Below, one piece after another: positions 1 through 7,837 of a stretch of 24,655 nucleotides of DNA (position 1 is its first letter; every line of letters begins with the position of its first letter). The stretch covers positions 1-24,655 of the forward strand of contig CAYTLQ010000183.1 of the NCBI GenBank assembly GCA_964438715.1, read 5' to 3'. Made by a program: the position numbers and the translations under genes. The notes beneath the pieces are model-generated. The model saw only the letters and a list, made by a program, of their open reading frames with translations. It was not told where the DNA came from and ran no database searches. This stretch comes from CAYTLQ01 sp964438715 (GTDB taxonomy: Bacteria > Bacteroidota > Ignavibacteria > Ignavibacteriales > Ignavibacteriaceae).

Positions 1-159
1 TATGTGGCTACCTCCCGCCGATACAACAAGAAACAAGTTCATGAAATTGCTTCGGCGCTCCTACAGGCAGACCTTGAGCTGAAATCTACTTCAACTGATC
101 CCAAAACAATTTTTTTAAAGGTACTCAGCGTAATTTTACAACCTTCTTCCGGTGAGTAG
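1..159 (+). CDS. holA: DNA polymerase III subunit delta, C-terminal fragment (probable)
   Basis: This plus-strand frame is open from the window edge to a TAG at 157-159 and encodes 52 residues, so only the gene's 3' end is present. The peptide has a helical stretch reading QVHEIASALLQADLELKS, followed by TDPKTIFLKVLSVIL. This resembles the last helices of the clamp-loader delta subunit, whose family typically ends with a 'L..aD..lK......LE.L...L' pattern. Delta opens the beta sliding clamp at replication forks. The gene lies 244 bases upstream of der on the same strand. The assignment rests on a short segment and memory of the family, so it is moderate. A minus-strand frame covers the same bases but has no recognisable features. 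Confidence 0.55.
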   Translation, partial: YVATSRRYNKKQVHEIASALLQADLELKSTSTDPKTIFLKVLSVILQPSSGE

Positions 160-279
160 CTAATACTTTTTATAATATCATCAGGTAAACCGACCTGATT
201 GAAAAATTTAACTTTCAAGGTCAACTGATTAGAAAACGGTTTTACCGCTTTCAGGAGTTTTTAATAAAAATCCTTCTGT

Positions 280-287
280 TAATTTTG
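280..287 (+). promoter_or_regulatory. Possible Bacteroidota-type -7 element upstream of der
   Basis: The bases TAATTTTG match the TAnnTTTG -7 pattern described for Bacteroides. The -33 position, about 19-21 bases upstream, shows only a T-run (258-261) instead of TTTG. It sits in the 244-base gap between the holA fragment and der, and would give a 5' leader of about 110 bases. The AT-rich background makes chance matches likely, so this is weak. Confidence 0.25.
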
Positions 288-403
288 AGATTTAAACATG
301 TTCTGTGAGGATTTATTTGTCATATTTAATAGAGATAATTTGGTACAAAATCTTAACACCTCTGTTCGTCAATTTAAATTTTAATAGAAAAAATTAGTTA
401 TTT

Positions 404-1714
404 ATGAAACTCCCTGTTGTTGTAATTGTTGGTCGTCCAAATGTTGGTAAATCGACACTTTTTAACCGATTGGTGGGGCGCCGTGAAGCTATTGTAGATG
501 ACCTAAGTGGAGTGACCCGTGACAGGAATTACGGCGAGGTGGAATGGAATGCAAAGTTATTCCGATTGATTGATACCGGCGGATATGTACCTGAATCGAA
601 AGATTTATTTGAAAAAGAGATTCGTGAACAGGTTCGGATGGGAATAGATGAGGCAGATTTTATTTTATTTGTCGTTGATGCCAGAGAAGGATTGACACCT
701 GTTGATGAGGAAATCGCTAAGCTTTTACGAGCTTCCGGTAAGAAGTGTTTGGTCGTTGTAAATAAGGTGGACTCATCCATGCAAGAACAGTTAATGTATG
801 ATTTTCATGGACTTGGTTTAGGAGATTTACACCCGGTCTCCGCAACTGTTGGCAGAGGTACAGGAGATTTTCTTGATATTTTAACGAAGGACTTTCCCGA
901 GAGAAACCAATATACCGAGGACGCCAGATTAAAAATAGCAATTGTCGGAAGACCTAATGTCGGGAAGTCTTCTCTTACGAATGCTTTATTGGGGTTTGAC
1001 AGAAGTGTAGTTACTGATATACCGGGTACAACACGAGATAGTGTGGACTCGATCCTCAAATTTCATGGTGAAGAAATAGTCTTAATTGATACTGCAGGAC
1101 TAAGAAAAAGAACGAAAGTAAAAGAGAATATAGAATTTTATTCAGGTATAAGAACTCTCAAGGCACTTGATGAATGTGATGTTAGCATAGTTATGGTTGA
1201 TGCCTCAATCGGTTTAGAAAGTCAGGACCAGAAAATAATTGATGAAGCGGTAAAGCGAAGAAAAGGAATTATACTTGCCGTAAATAAATGGGACCTAATA
1301 GAAAAAGACTCTAAAACTGCCGATGATTGGGCAAAAGCTCTTAGAAAGAAATTGGGAATGCAGGAATATATTCCTGTTATTTTTATTTCTGCTCTTCAAA
1401 AGCAACGCATATATAAACTTATTGAACTAGCTAAAGAAATTCAGAGTCGAAGAATCAGAAAAATTCCAACAGCAGAGTTAAATGATACTATCCTGCCTGA
1501 GATAGAGCTCATACCACCACCTTCAGGACCAACAGGAAAAGAAATAAAAATCAAGTATGTAACGATGGGTGGAGAATATTATCCTATATTTCTCTTTTTC
1601 AGCAATCAGCCAAAGTATATTCCTGAGCATTACAAGAGATATCTAGAGAATTGCATACGAAAGCATTACGATTATACCGGAATACCTATAACACTTGCAT
1701 TTAAACAGAAGTGA
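404..1714 (+). CDS. der: Ribosome biogenesis GTPase Der (EngA)
   Basis: This 436-residue protein has the tandem GTPase layout unique to Der, which acts in late assembly of the 50S ribosomal subunit. The first G domain has the P-loop GRPNVGKS at residues 10-17, DTGG at 57-60 and NKVD at 120-123. The second repeats these as GRPNVGKS at 182-189, DTAG at 229-232 and NKWD at 294-297. The C-terminal part, from about residue 350, fits the KH-like domain of the family. The length is typical. The ATG at 404 places the P-loop at the usual distance from the N-terminus, and no Shine-Dalgarno is obvious before it. The stop overlaps the GTG start of the next gene by four bases, which indicates translational coupling. 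Confidence 0.97.
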   Translation: MKLPVVVIVGRPNVGKSTLFNRLVGRREAIVDDLSGVTRDRNYGEVEWNAKLFRLIDTGGYVPESKDLFEKEIREQVRMGIDEADFILFVVDAREGLTPVDEEIAKLLRASGKKCLVVVNKVDSSMQEQLMYDFHGLGLGDLHPVSATVGRGTGDFLDILTKDFPERNQYTEDARLKIAIVGRPNVGKSSLTNALLGFDRSVVTDIPGTTRDSVDSILKFHGEEIVLIDTAGLRKRTKVKENIEFYSGIRTLKALDECDVSIVMVDASIGLESQDQKIIDEAVKRRKGIILAVNKWDLIEKDSKTADDWAKALRKKLGMQEYIPVIFISALQKQRIYKLIELAKEIQSRRIRKIPTAELNDTILPEIELIPPPSGPTGKEIKIKYVTMGGEYYPIFLFFSNQPKYIPEHYKRYLENCIRKHYDYTGIPITLAFKQK

Positions 1715-3075
1715 TAAAACCAGGAAGAATCATTGTTATTGGCGGTAACGCCGCTGGTCCTGCCGCAGCAGCTCAGGCAAAAAGAACTAATCCTGATGCT
1801 CAGGTGGTTCTTATTGAAAAAAATGATTTTATATCCACAGGCACTTGTGAAATGCCTTATGTTCTTGGCGGAAAGATTGATTCTGCAGAACAACTGATTT
1901 TTTTCAATCCGGATTCTTTTCTTAAAAGTAAAGGTGTTGAAGTATTAATAAACACTATTGTAGATTCGATAAATGTCAAGAATAGCAGTGTTTGCATTCA
2001 TTGTTTAACTTCTGGTGAAAAGAAGGAATTAAACTATGATTCTCTGATTCTGGCAACCGGTTCAAAGGCGATTTGCCCATTTGAGTTTAATAGAAAGCCG
2101 GTTAATATCTTTACTTTGAAAACCATTGCAGACCTGAGGCAAATAACTTCATATATTGAAAATAACACCGTTCGTAAAACTGCATTATTCGGAAGCGGCC
2201 TAACGGGTTTGGAGGTTGCTGAGGCACTTCGATCAAAAAACCTGGAAACATTAGTGTTTGAAAATGCAAACAACATACTTCCATCTGCAGATTCTGAAAT
2301 TTCAGCTCTGGTGAAAGAGATACTTATTATGAACGGTTGTGAAGTTTTTACAAACACGAAGAATGCGACGCCTATTATTAATGGAGATAAAATTGAAAAA
2401 ATAAAAATCGGGTCTCGTTTGTTGGATGTAGATATGGTGATTGTTGCTACAGGTGTAGTACCTGAATCAACATTAGCGAAATCAATTGGTGTGCGATTAG
2501 GTCTTTCAGGAGGAGTTTTAGTTAACAGTAAATTTCAAACCTCCATACCCCGTATTTTTGCGGCAGGTGATGTTGTGGAGTACAAGGAATTTGTTACGGG
2601 TCAGCCCCGGTTTATGCCATTAGCATCTTTGGCATATAAGAGCGGACATATTGCAGGAGAGAATGCAGCTGGCGGTAACAAAAGAGCTCCGACTTTTCTT
2701 AGTGTTATTAGTATAAAGTTATTTAATTCATATTATTCTAAAGTCGGTCTTAACGAAAAAGAAGCAAAAATTGCCGGTTTACAATTTCAAACTGCCGCAA
2801 CAGTATTGCCTAACCGTGTAAAGGTAATGCCTGAGAGTAAATCGGTGTATGCAAAATTAATTTTCGAGTCAAAAAGCGGAAGATTATTTGGTGGTGTCTT
2901 TTTGGGTGGAAATGAAGTAAGTGGTTATGCAGATATTATTTCGTTAATGATAAAAAACAAAATACCTGTCTATCACTTAGCTGAAGCTGATTTTAATTAC
3001 ACTCCACCACTGTCACCATTTATTAATCCGCTAAATGTACTAGGGGTAAAAATAAAAAAACTTCTTAATCATTAA
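1711..3075 (+). CDS. FAD/NAD(P)-dependent disulfide reductase, CoA-disulfide reductase-like
   Basis: This 454-residue flavoprotein belongs to the single-cysteine branch of pyridine-nucleotide disulfide reductases (CoA-disulfide reductase, NADH oxidase, Nox/NapA group). It has an N-terminal FAD-binding GGNAAG at 11-16 with an acidic residue at the end of strand 2 (E36). A lone active-site cysteine lies at 46 in TGTCEMPY, the spot occupied by 'NCGLPY' in CoA-disulfide reductases. A second Rossmann motif, GSGLTGLEVAEAL, spans 161-173, with ATG motifs at 115 and 247 and the FAD-binding AAGD at 284-287. A dimerisation domain follows. No C-terminal rhodanese domain is present. The start is GTG at 1711, overlapping the der stop. 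The true substrate (CoA disulfide, persulfide, NADH/O2) cannot be told from sequence. Confidence 0.85.
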   Translation: MIKPGRIIVIGGNAAGPAAAAQAKRTNPDAQVVLIEKNDFISTGTCEMPYVLGGKIDSAEQLIFFNPDSFLKSKGVEVLINTIVDSINVKNSSVCIHCLTSGEKKELNYDSLILATGSKAICPFEFNRKPVNIFTLKTIADLRQITSYIENNTVRKTALFGSGLTGLEVAEALRSKNLETLVFENANNILPSADSEISALVKEILIMNGCEVFTNTKNATPIINGDKIEKIKIGSRLLDVDMVIVATGVVPESTLAKSIGVRLGLSGGVLVNSKFQTSIPRIFAAGDVVEYKEFVTGQPRFMPLASLAYKSGHIAGENAAGGNKRAPTFLSVISIKLFNSYYSKVGLNEKEAKIAGLQFQTAATVLPNRVKVMPESKSVYAKLIFESKSGRLFGGVFLGGNEVSGYADIISLMIKNKIPVYHLAEADFNYTPPLSPFINPLNVLGVKIKKLLNH

Positions 3076-3097
3076 TTTAATTCATAGTAAAAAAACA

Positions 3098-3733
3098 ATG
3101 AAGAATTTTCCTAACCTTACACTTACCGAACATTCTATATTACTGAAAGAGATTACGATCCTACGGGATAAAAATACTGCCCCTGAGGTATTTCGGTCAT
3201 CAGTATCACGAATTGCAATGGTTTTAGCGCTGGAAATTTCACGAGGAATTAAAATTGACCAGTTTAATGTTGAAACTCCTCTTGAAATTACTAAAGGATA
3301 TAAATTTAGTGAGGAGGTAGTTCTTGTTCCGGTTTTGCGGGCAGGATTGGGGATGGTTCCCGGTTTTCTCACACTGTTGCCTGAAGCAAAAGTTGGACAC
3401 ATTGGTATTCAAAGAAATGAAGAAACTCTTGAACCTATGGTCTATTACTCGAAATCCCCCTCGGGTTTAGTAAATGCAAAAACTATAGTATTAGACCCAA
3501 TGCTTGCAACAGGTGGAAGCGCATCTGAAGCTATAGCTTTTCTCAAGAAAAACGGAGCGAAAGATATCTGTATGGCTTGTCTTGTATCAGCTCCTGAAGG
3601 CGTTGAAAAATTACTTACAGATCATCCGGATGTGAAGATCTATTCCGCTGTTCTCGATCGACAATTAAATTCAAAGGGGTATATCCTGCCAGGGTTGGGT
3701 GATGCCGGAGACAGGACATTTGGCACTTTATAA
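3098..3733 (+). CDS. upp: Uracil phosphoribosyltransferase
   Basis: This cytosolic enzyme converts uracil and PRPP to UMP in pyrimidine salvage. Its 211 residues match the family length of about 210. The PRPP-binding loop DPMLATGGS is at 133-141, the phosphate-contacting RAG at 81-83, and the uracil-binding C-terminal stretch GYILPGLGDAGDR at 194-206, followed by FGT near the end. These motifs together are diagnostic. The ATG at 3098 lies 22 bases after the flavoprotein gene and has only an A-rich leader, with no Shine-Dalgarno. Its 3' end overlaps the start of the following TPR gene by about 32 bases, so the two are likely co-transcribed and coupled. Confidence 0.97.
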   Translation: MKNFPNLTLTEHSILLKEITILRDKNTAPEVFRSSVSRIAMVLALEISRGIKIDQFNVETPLEITKGYKFSEEVVLVPVLRAGLGMVPGFLTLLPEAKVGHIGIQRNEETLEPMVYYSKSPSGLVNAKTIVLDPMLATGGSASEAIAFLKKNGAKDICMACLVSAPEGVEKLLTDHPDVKIYSAVLDRQLNSKGYILPGLGDAGDRTFGTL

Positions 3734-4742
3734 AATTTTTATTGCCTTTTTTTGTATAAGCTTTCCGGTATTTACTCAGACTTACCCAGATCCAAATGTT
3801 CATAAATTGATTTCAAGGGGGCTTTATCAGACATTTAATCAGCAATACAATGATGCAATGGAGACATTCCGCACATTAGACAGAAAATATCCGGAACTCC
3901 CATTTGGAAAAATTCTGTTGGGAGGAACTTATGTCCAGAAAGCACTTGATTTAGGTAATCCCCTTGATGTACCAACCGTGCGATATCTTTATAGCGAAGC
4001 TATAAAAATTGCCAATAAAAGGTATAACTCCGAGAACAGGGGGATATGGGATATTTATGCAAAAGGACTTGTCGAAGGCTATAATGCTTATTTTTTGTTT
4101 TTACAAGGACAGTGGCTATCAGGTATAAGTAACGGATTCAAAGCACTGGGATATTTTGAAGACTGTTTAGAAATAGATTCTTCCTTTTACGATGCATACA
4201 TTGCTATAGGTGTTTACAAATACTGGCGCAGTGAGAAAATGGACTTTCTTTCATGGGTGCCATTTTTCCCGAATGAACAGGAAGAGGGATTAAGAAATTT
4301 ACAATATGCCTTAAAGAATAACTCATATCATTCATACTATGCAGCAGACAATATTTTCTGGATCTATTTAAAACGAAAAGAACTGACAAAAGCAAAAACA
4401 GTTGTTGATATGATGCTTGAAAAAAATCCTGAGAGCAGACATTTTTTGTGGATTTTAGCAAGGTACTATGAAGAGGTTGATCGGAAAAAAGCAATAGACA
4501 TTCTTTTAAAGATCCGTAACTCATATAAAAAAGAGTCAATGAAAAACAGGGTGAAAGAAATTATTATGATGTACATTCTTGCTAAACACTATGTTGCATT
4601 AAGTATGTTTCATGAAGCCCGAAGCATATTAGCGGAACTACCGGATTTTAACAACCTTACAGACTATGAAAAGAGTCAGTTAAAAGAACGATACCAAAAA
4701 ATTGAAGTCCTGAAATCTACTCTTAACGACGGGAAAAAATAA
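3702..4742 (+). CDS. Secreted TPR-repeat protein of unknown function
   Basis: The 346-residue product begins with a polar segment followed by a hydrophobic run (IFIAFFCISFPVFTQ), consistent with a Sec signal peptide cleaved near the TQT site. The mature part is helical with TPR-like units, for example around the segments containing 'NQQYNDAMETFRTLD' and 'LTKAKTVVDMMLEKNP'. Aromatic residues are abundant. The start is uncertain: ATG at 3702, GTG at 3699 and TTG at 3720 are all in frame. ATG is chosen as the default, while the TTG would give the neatest signal peptide. The 5' end lies inside the upp reading frame. No specific function is recognised. The mature protein is probably periplasmic, where TPR folds usually mediate protein contacts. 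Confidence 0.8.
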   Translation: MPETGHLALYKIFIAFFCISFPVFTQTYPDPNVHKLISRGLYQTFNQQYNDAMETFRTLDRKYPELPFGKILLGGTYVQKALDLGNPLDVPTVRYLYSEAIKIANKRYNSENRGIWDIYAKGLVEGYNAYFLFLQGQWLSGISNGFKALGYFEDCLEIDSSFYDAYIAIGVYKYWRSEKMDFLSWVPFFPNEQEEGLRNLQYALKNNSYHSYYAADNIFWIYLKRKELTKAKTVVDMMLEKNPESRHFLWILARYYEEVDRKKAIDILLKIRNSYKKESMKNRVKEIIMMYILAKHYVALSMFHEARSILAELPDFNNLTDYEKSQLKERYQKIEVLKSTLNDGKK

Positions 4743-4818
4743 TTACCACGATAAATTGACTTTACATTGAGCTTAAGTTTTTTATCTTAAGAATCAAAAC
4801 ATTGGTTAAAATAATATA

Positions 4819-6993
4819 ATGCTTCTTACAAAAAAGAAATCAACTTTACAGGAACTCATCACTCTGTGCAAGGAAAATCTGCCACAAGTGAATGTTGAAC
4901 TTATTGAAAAAGCGTTTGATTATGCGGCAATAGCACATCAAAAAGAAGCAAGACAGTCAAGCGAGCCATACTTAACTCATCCGGTTGAAGTTGCAAAAAT
5001 TCTTGCCAGCGAAATCCCATTTGACGATATCTCAGTATGCTGTGCGTTACTCCACGATGTTGTAGAAAACAATAAAGACTACACGATCGAAATGATTAAA
5101 AAAACTTTCGGAGCTGAAATTGCAACGATTGTTGATGGTCTTACAAAAGTAAAAAACATATTTAAAGGGTCTGACATTGACCAGTCGGAAAATTACCGTA
5201 AACTTTTAATGTCAGTTACCCGCGATGTGCGGGTGATAATTGTGAAATTTGCTGATCGACTGAACAATATGCGGACTCTGGAATTTCTTCCGGCGGATAA
5301 AAGAAAAAGGATTGCGCAAGAGACTTTGGAAATTTATGCCCCGATGGCTCATCGTTTTGGATTGGGAAAATTGAAATGGGAACTTGAAGATCTTGCTTTT
5401 AAGGAATTGAACAAACAGGCATATGAAGAATTAAAACGAAAGGTGAATGCAAAGAGGGGAGAAAGAGAATCTTATATTGAAAAATTCAAAATTCCTCTTG
5501 TTGAAAAATTACAGGAATACAACCTGAAGTTTGAAATTAGTGGACGGGCAAAACATCTTTATAGTATATATCGTAAGATGATTCAGAGGAACAAACCGTA
5601 CGAAGAAATTTATGATTTGTTTGCAGTTCGGATAATACTCGATACAGAGAATCAGAATGATTGCTATACAGTTCTTGGTGTTGTCAATGCGAGTTATGTT
5701 CCCATACCCGACCGGTTTAAAGACTATATTGCAATTCCCAAAGCGAACAATTATCAATCATTGCATACCACTGTAGTCGGTCCAAACGGAAAACCCGTTG
5801 AAGTGCAAATCAGAACAAAAAAAATGCATGAAGTAGCTGAGCAAGGTGTAGCGGCACACTGGCGTTACAAAGAAGGAAAAGCAGACAACGATCAGGTAAT
5901 CGATCGTTATGTACATTGGATCAGAGATCTTTTAGACAATAGCGGCAGTGATGATATACGGAAGAATATTATTGATAACTTCCGACTGAATTTATATAGT
6001 GAAGAAATATTTGTATTTACGCCAAAAGGAGCACTGAAACGATTACCAAAGAATTCGACGCCTGTTGATTTTGCTTTTGCCGTTCATAGCGAAGTGGGTT
6101 ACCATTGTATCGGAGCTAAAGTAAACGAAAAAATTGTACCACTCGATACAATTCTTGTTAGCGGAGATCAGATTGAAATTATTACCTCAAAAAATCAACA
6201 TCCTAATAAAAACTGGCTGAAATTTGTTCAAACTACTAAAGCTAAATCTGAAATTAAGAAATGGCTTAATCAGGAAGAGGAACTGATTGTCTCGAAAGGC
6301 AAAGAGTTATGGGAAAAGAAAACAAAAAAATTAAAGATTAATTATACACCGGAAGAATTAACGAAGCTTGTGCATAACCTGAAATATGATAATACACGGG
6401 TTTTCTTCCGAGCGATAGGAACCGGTAAAGTTGAAGTTGATGAGATTTTAGCACTGAGCCAGGAGCAGGAAAGAGAAAAAAAATCAAAGGAAAATACCTT
6501 TGCAGTAGAAACATTTACAAACTATGCACGAGCAACCGGCGGTGGTTTATTGATTGATGGGGAAAGCTCTGATATGATGGTGTCCTATTCGAAATGCTGT
6601 AATCCTATTCCGGGCGATCCTGTAGCGGGGTATATTACTGTTGGTGAAGGAATTAAAATACATCGAAAAACTTGTAAAAATTTATTGGAAATTTCGAAAA
6701 GAGAGCCGGAAAAAATTGTCTCTATTCATTGGCCTGAAATTGAAGGTTCTACTTTTATTGTCGGATTGAGTATTAAAGGAAAAGATTCACCCGGAATCTT
6801 AAACGATTTAGCTCACTCAATTGTATCATATAGAAATACGAATATTAAATCTATTAATATTGATACCGTCGATTCATTTTTTGATGGAACGGTAACTCTG
6901 TATGTCCAAAACCTTGAACATCTTTCCAGAATAATTGAAAGGTTAAAAAAAGTGAAGGGTGTAAGCACAGTAAGTCGTTTGGATTTACAGTGA
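4819..6993 (+). CDS. rel: Bifunctional (p)ppGpp synthetase/hydrolase (Rel/SpoT family)
   Basis: This long RelA/SpoT homologue of 724 residues controls the stringent-response alarmone. The HD hydrolase domain retains its metal ligands: H54 in THPVEV, H79-D80 in LLHDVVEN and D146 in FADRLNNMR. The synthetase domain contains GRAKHLYSIYRKM (242-254), DRFKDYIA from about 298 and NYQSLHTTV at 311-319. The RFKD sequence is the charge signature of bifunctional enzymes, whereas monofunctional RelA has an acidic version. A TGS domain follows at about 395-455 and a C-terminal ACT domain at about 655-724. The 76-base upstream gap contains a CTTAAG-N8-CTTAAG inverted repeat and a TTGACT at 4756, so it may carry the promoter. 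The gene overlaps ruvX by four bases. Confidence 0.96.
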   Translation: MLLTKKKSTLQELITLCKENLPQVNVELIEKAFDYAAIAHQKEARQSSEPYLTHPVEVAKILASEIPFDDISVCCALLHDVVENNKDYTIEMIKKTFGAEIATIVDGLTKVKNIFKGSDIDQSENYRKLLMSVTRDVRVIIVKFADRLNNMRTLEFLPADKRKRIAQETLEIYAPMAHRFGLGKLKWELEDLAFKELNKQAYEELKRKVNAKRGERESYIEKFKIPLVEKLQEYNLKFEISGRAKHLYSIYRKMIQRNKPYEEIYDLFAVRIILDTENQNDCYTVLGVVNASYVPIPDRFKDYIAIPKANNYQSLHTTVVGPNGKPVEVQIRTKKMHEVAEQGVAAHWRYKEGKADNDQVIDRYVHWIRDLLDNSGSDDIRKNIIDNFRLNLYSEEIFVFTPKGALKRLPKNSTPVDFAFAVHSEVGYHCIGAKVNEKIVPLDTILVSGDQIEIITSKNQHPNKNWLKFVQTTKAKSEIKKWLNQEEELIVSKGKELWEKKTKKLKINYTPEELTKLVHNLKYDNTRVFFRAIGTGKVEVDEILALSQEQEREKKSKENTFAVETFTNYARATGGGLLIDGESSDMMVSYSKCCNPIPGDPVAGYITVGEGIKIHRKTCKNLLEISKREPEKIVSIHWPEIEGSTFIVGLSIKGKDSPGILNDLAHSIVSYRNTNIKSINIDTVDSFFDGTVTLYVQNLEHLSRIIERLKKVKGVSTVSRLDLQ

Positions 6994-7427
6994 ATAGAGA
7001 AGATCTGCCTTTGCGTATAGCTGCCATTGATTTTGGTGAACGAAGAATAGGTATTGCAATTACCGACCCTTTAAAAATTTTGGCTCAGCCATTAACAACA
7101 ATAAAAAATGATAACAATCTCATTTCCACACTAAAAAAACTATTTTCCGAAAAACCAGTTGAAAAAATTATCCTTGGTTTTCCGCTTCGTGAGACGGGTG
7201 AAAAAAGCCATATAACTGATAGTGTATTACGCTTTAAGCTAATGCTGGAAAAGGAATTTGAAATTCCTGTATATCTTATTGACGAGAGATATACATCATC
7301 ATTGGCACAGCAAAGAATAATTGAAACTGTACCCAAAAAATCCAAAAGGCGGGACAAAGGCTTAATAGATGTTAATGCGGCAGTAATTCTTCTTGAGGAT
7401 TATCTTCGACAGGAAAACCGACAATAA
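6990..7427 (+). CDS. ruvX: Putative pre-16S rRNA nuclease / Holliday junction resolvase-like YqgF
   Basis: This 145-residue protein has the RNase H-like YqgF fold. The catalytic acidic residues appear in AIDFGERRIGIAI (D14), LIDERYTS (E99) and DVNAAVILLEDYL (D127), in the order and spacing of the family, and GFPL at 63-66 is also typical. E. coli YqgF is needed for 16S rRNA 5'-end maturation, and other members have been linked to recombination or transcription antitermination. The start is GTG at 6990, overlapping the rel stop in a GTGA arrangement, which implies translational coupling. The 109-base gap after it carries the promoter of the shell-protein pair. Confidence 0.93.
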   Translation: MNREDLPLRIAAIDFGERRIGIAITDPLKILAQPLTTIKNDNNLISTLKKLFSEKPVEKIILGFPLRETGEKSHITDSVLRFKLMLEKEFEIPVYLIDERYTSSLAQQRIIETVPKKSKRRDKGLIDVNAAVILLEDYLRQENRQ

Positions 7428-7470
7428 GAGTCGTATAGGTGTAAGGTAATTTTCTAGAGAGTTCTTTTTA

Positions 7471-7502
7471 TTTGACTATATTATCATTTAAGAGTATTTT
7501 TG
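7471..7502 (+). promoter_or_regulatory. Bacteroidota-type promoter for the BMC gene pair
   Basis: TTTG at 7471-7474, a 20-base spacer, and TATTTTTG at 7495-7502 match exactly the TTTG-N19-21-TAnnTTTG pattern described for Bacteroides primary-sigma promoters. It also reads as TTGACT-N17-TATTTT for a classical sigma-70 reading. The predicted transcript start, around 7508-7510, leaves a leader of about 27 bases that contains GGAG at 7525-7528 before the ATG at 7537. This would give the shell genes expression independent of rel-ruvX. Confidence 0.5.
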
Positions 7503-7536
7503 GTTTTAACAAAACATTTATTACGGAGTTAAAAAT

Positions 7537-7821
7537 ATGTCACTTGATGCCCTCGGTATGATTGAAACAAAAGGGTTGGTCGGCGCAGTAGAAGCTGCCG
7601 ATGCAATGGTTAAAGCTGCAAAAGTTGAATTGATTGGCAAAGAAACCATTGGCGGCGGTTATGTAACCGTAATGGTACGCGGTGATGTTGGCGCTGTGAA
7701 AGCCGCAACAGATGCCGGCGCAGCCGCTGCACAAAGAGTGGGTGAATTAGTATCCGTACATGTCATTCCGCGTCCTCATACCGATGTGGAGCTTATACTT
7801 CCCAAAAGGCCGAAACTTTAA
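7537..7821 (+). CDS. BMC-domain hexameric shell protein (PduA/EutM/CsoS1-like)
   Basis: This 94-residue protein is a single canonical BMC domain with almost no extension, the classic building block of microcompartment shell facets. It contains ALGMIETKGL at 5-14, the helix EAADAMVKAA at 19-28, RGDVGAVKAATDAGAAAA at 48-65 and VIPRPHTDVELILP at 76-89, all close to PduA/EutM as remembered. The central pore loop is IGGG at 38-41, the usual small glycine-rich pore. GGAG at 7525-7528 sits about nine bases before the ATG. The next gene, a second BMC protein, starts 16 bases later. No signature enzyme, encapsulation-peptide protein or pentameric vertex gene is present in the window, so the compartment type cannot be assigned. 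Confidence 0.95.
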   Translation: MSLDALGMIETKGLVGAVEAADAMVKAAKVELIGKETIGGGYVTVMVRGDVGAVKAATDAGAAAAQRVGELVSVHVIPRPHTDVELILPKRPKL

Positions 7822-7837
7822 TTTATTTTAGCACTAA

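Noticed and set aside
39..224. Small minus-strand reading frame at the left end
   Set aside because: It overlaps a plus-strand frame (1-159) with a recognisable holA-like C-terminus and has no features of its own.
4771..4790. CTTAAG-N8-CTTAAG hairpin before rel as a terminator
   Set aside because: The stem is only 6 AT-rich base pairs, the T-run lies in the loop and no T-tail follows the stem, so it is not a convincing terminator; it may be part of a promoter region.
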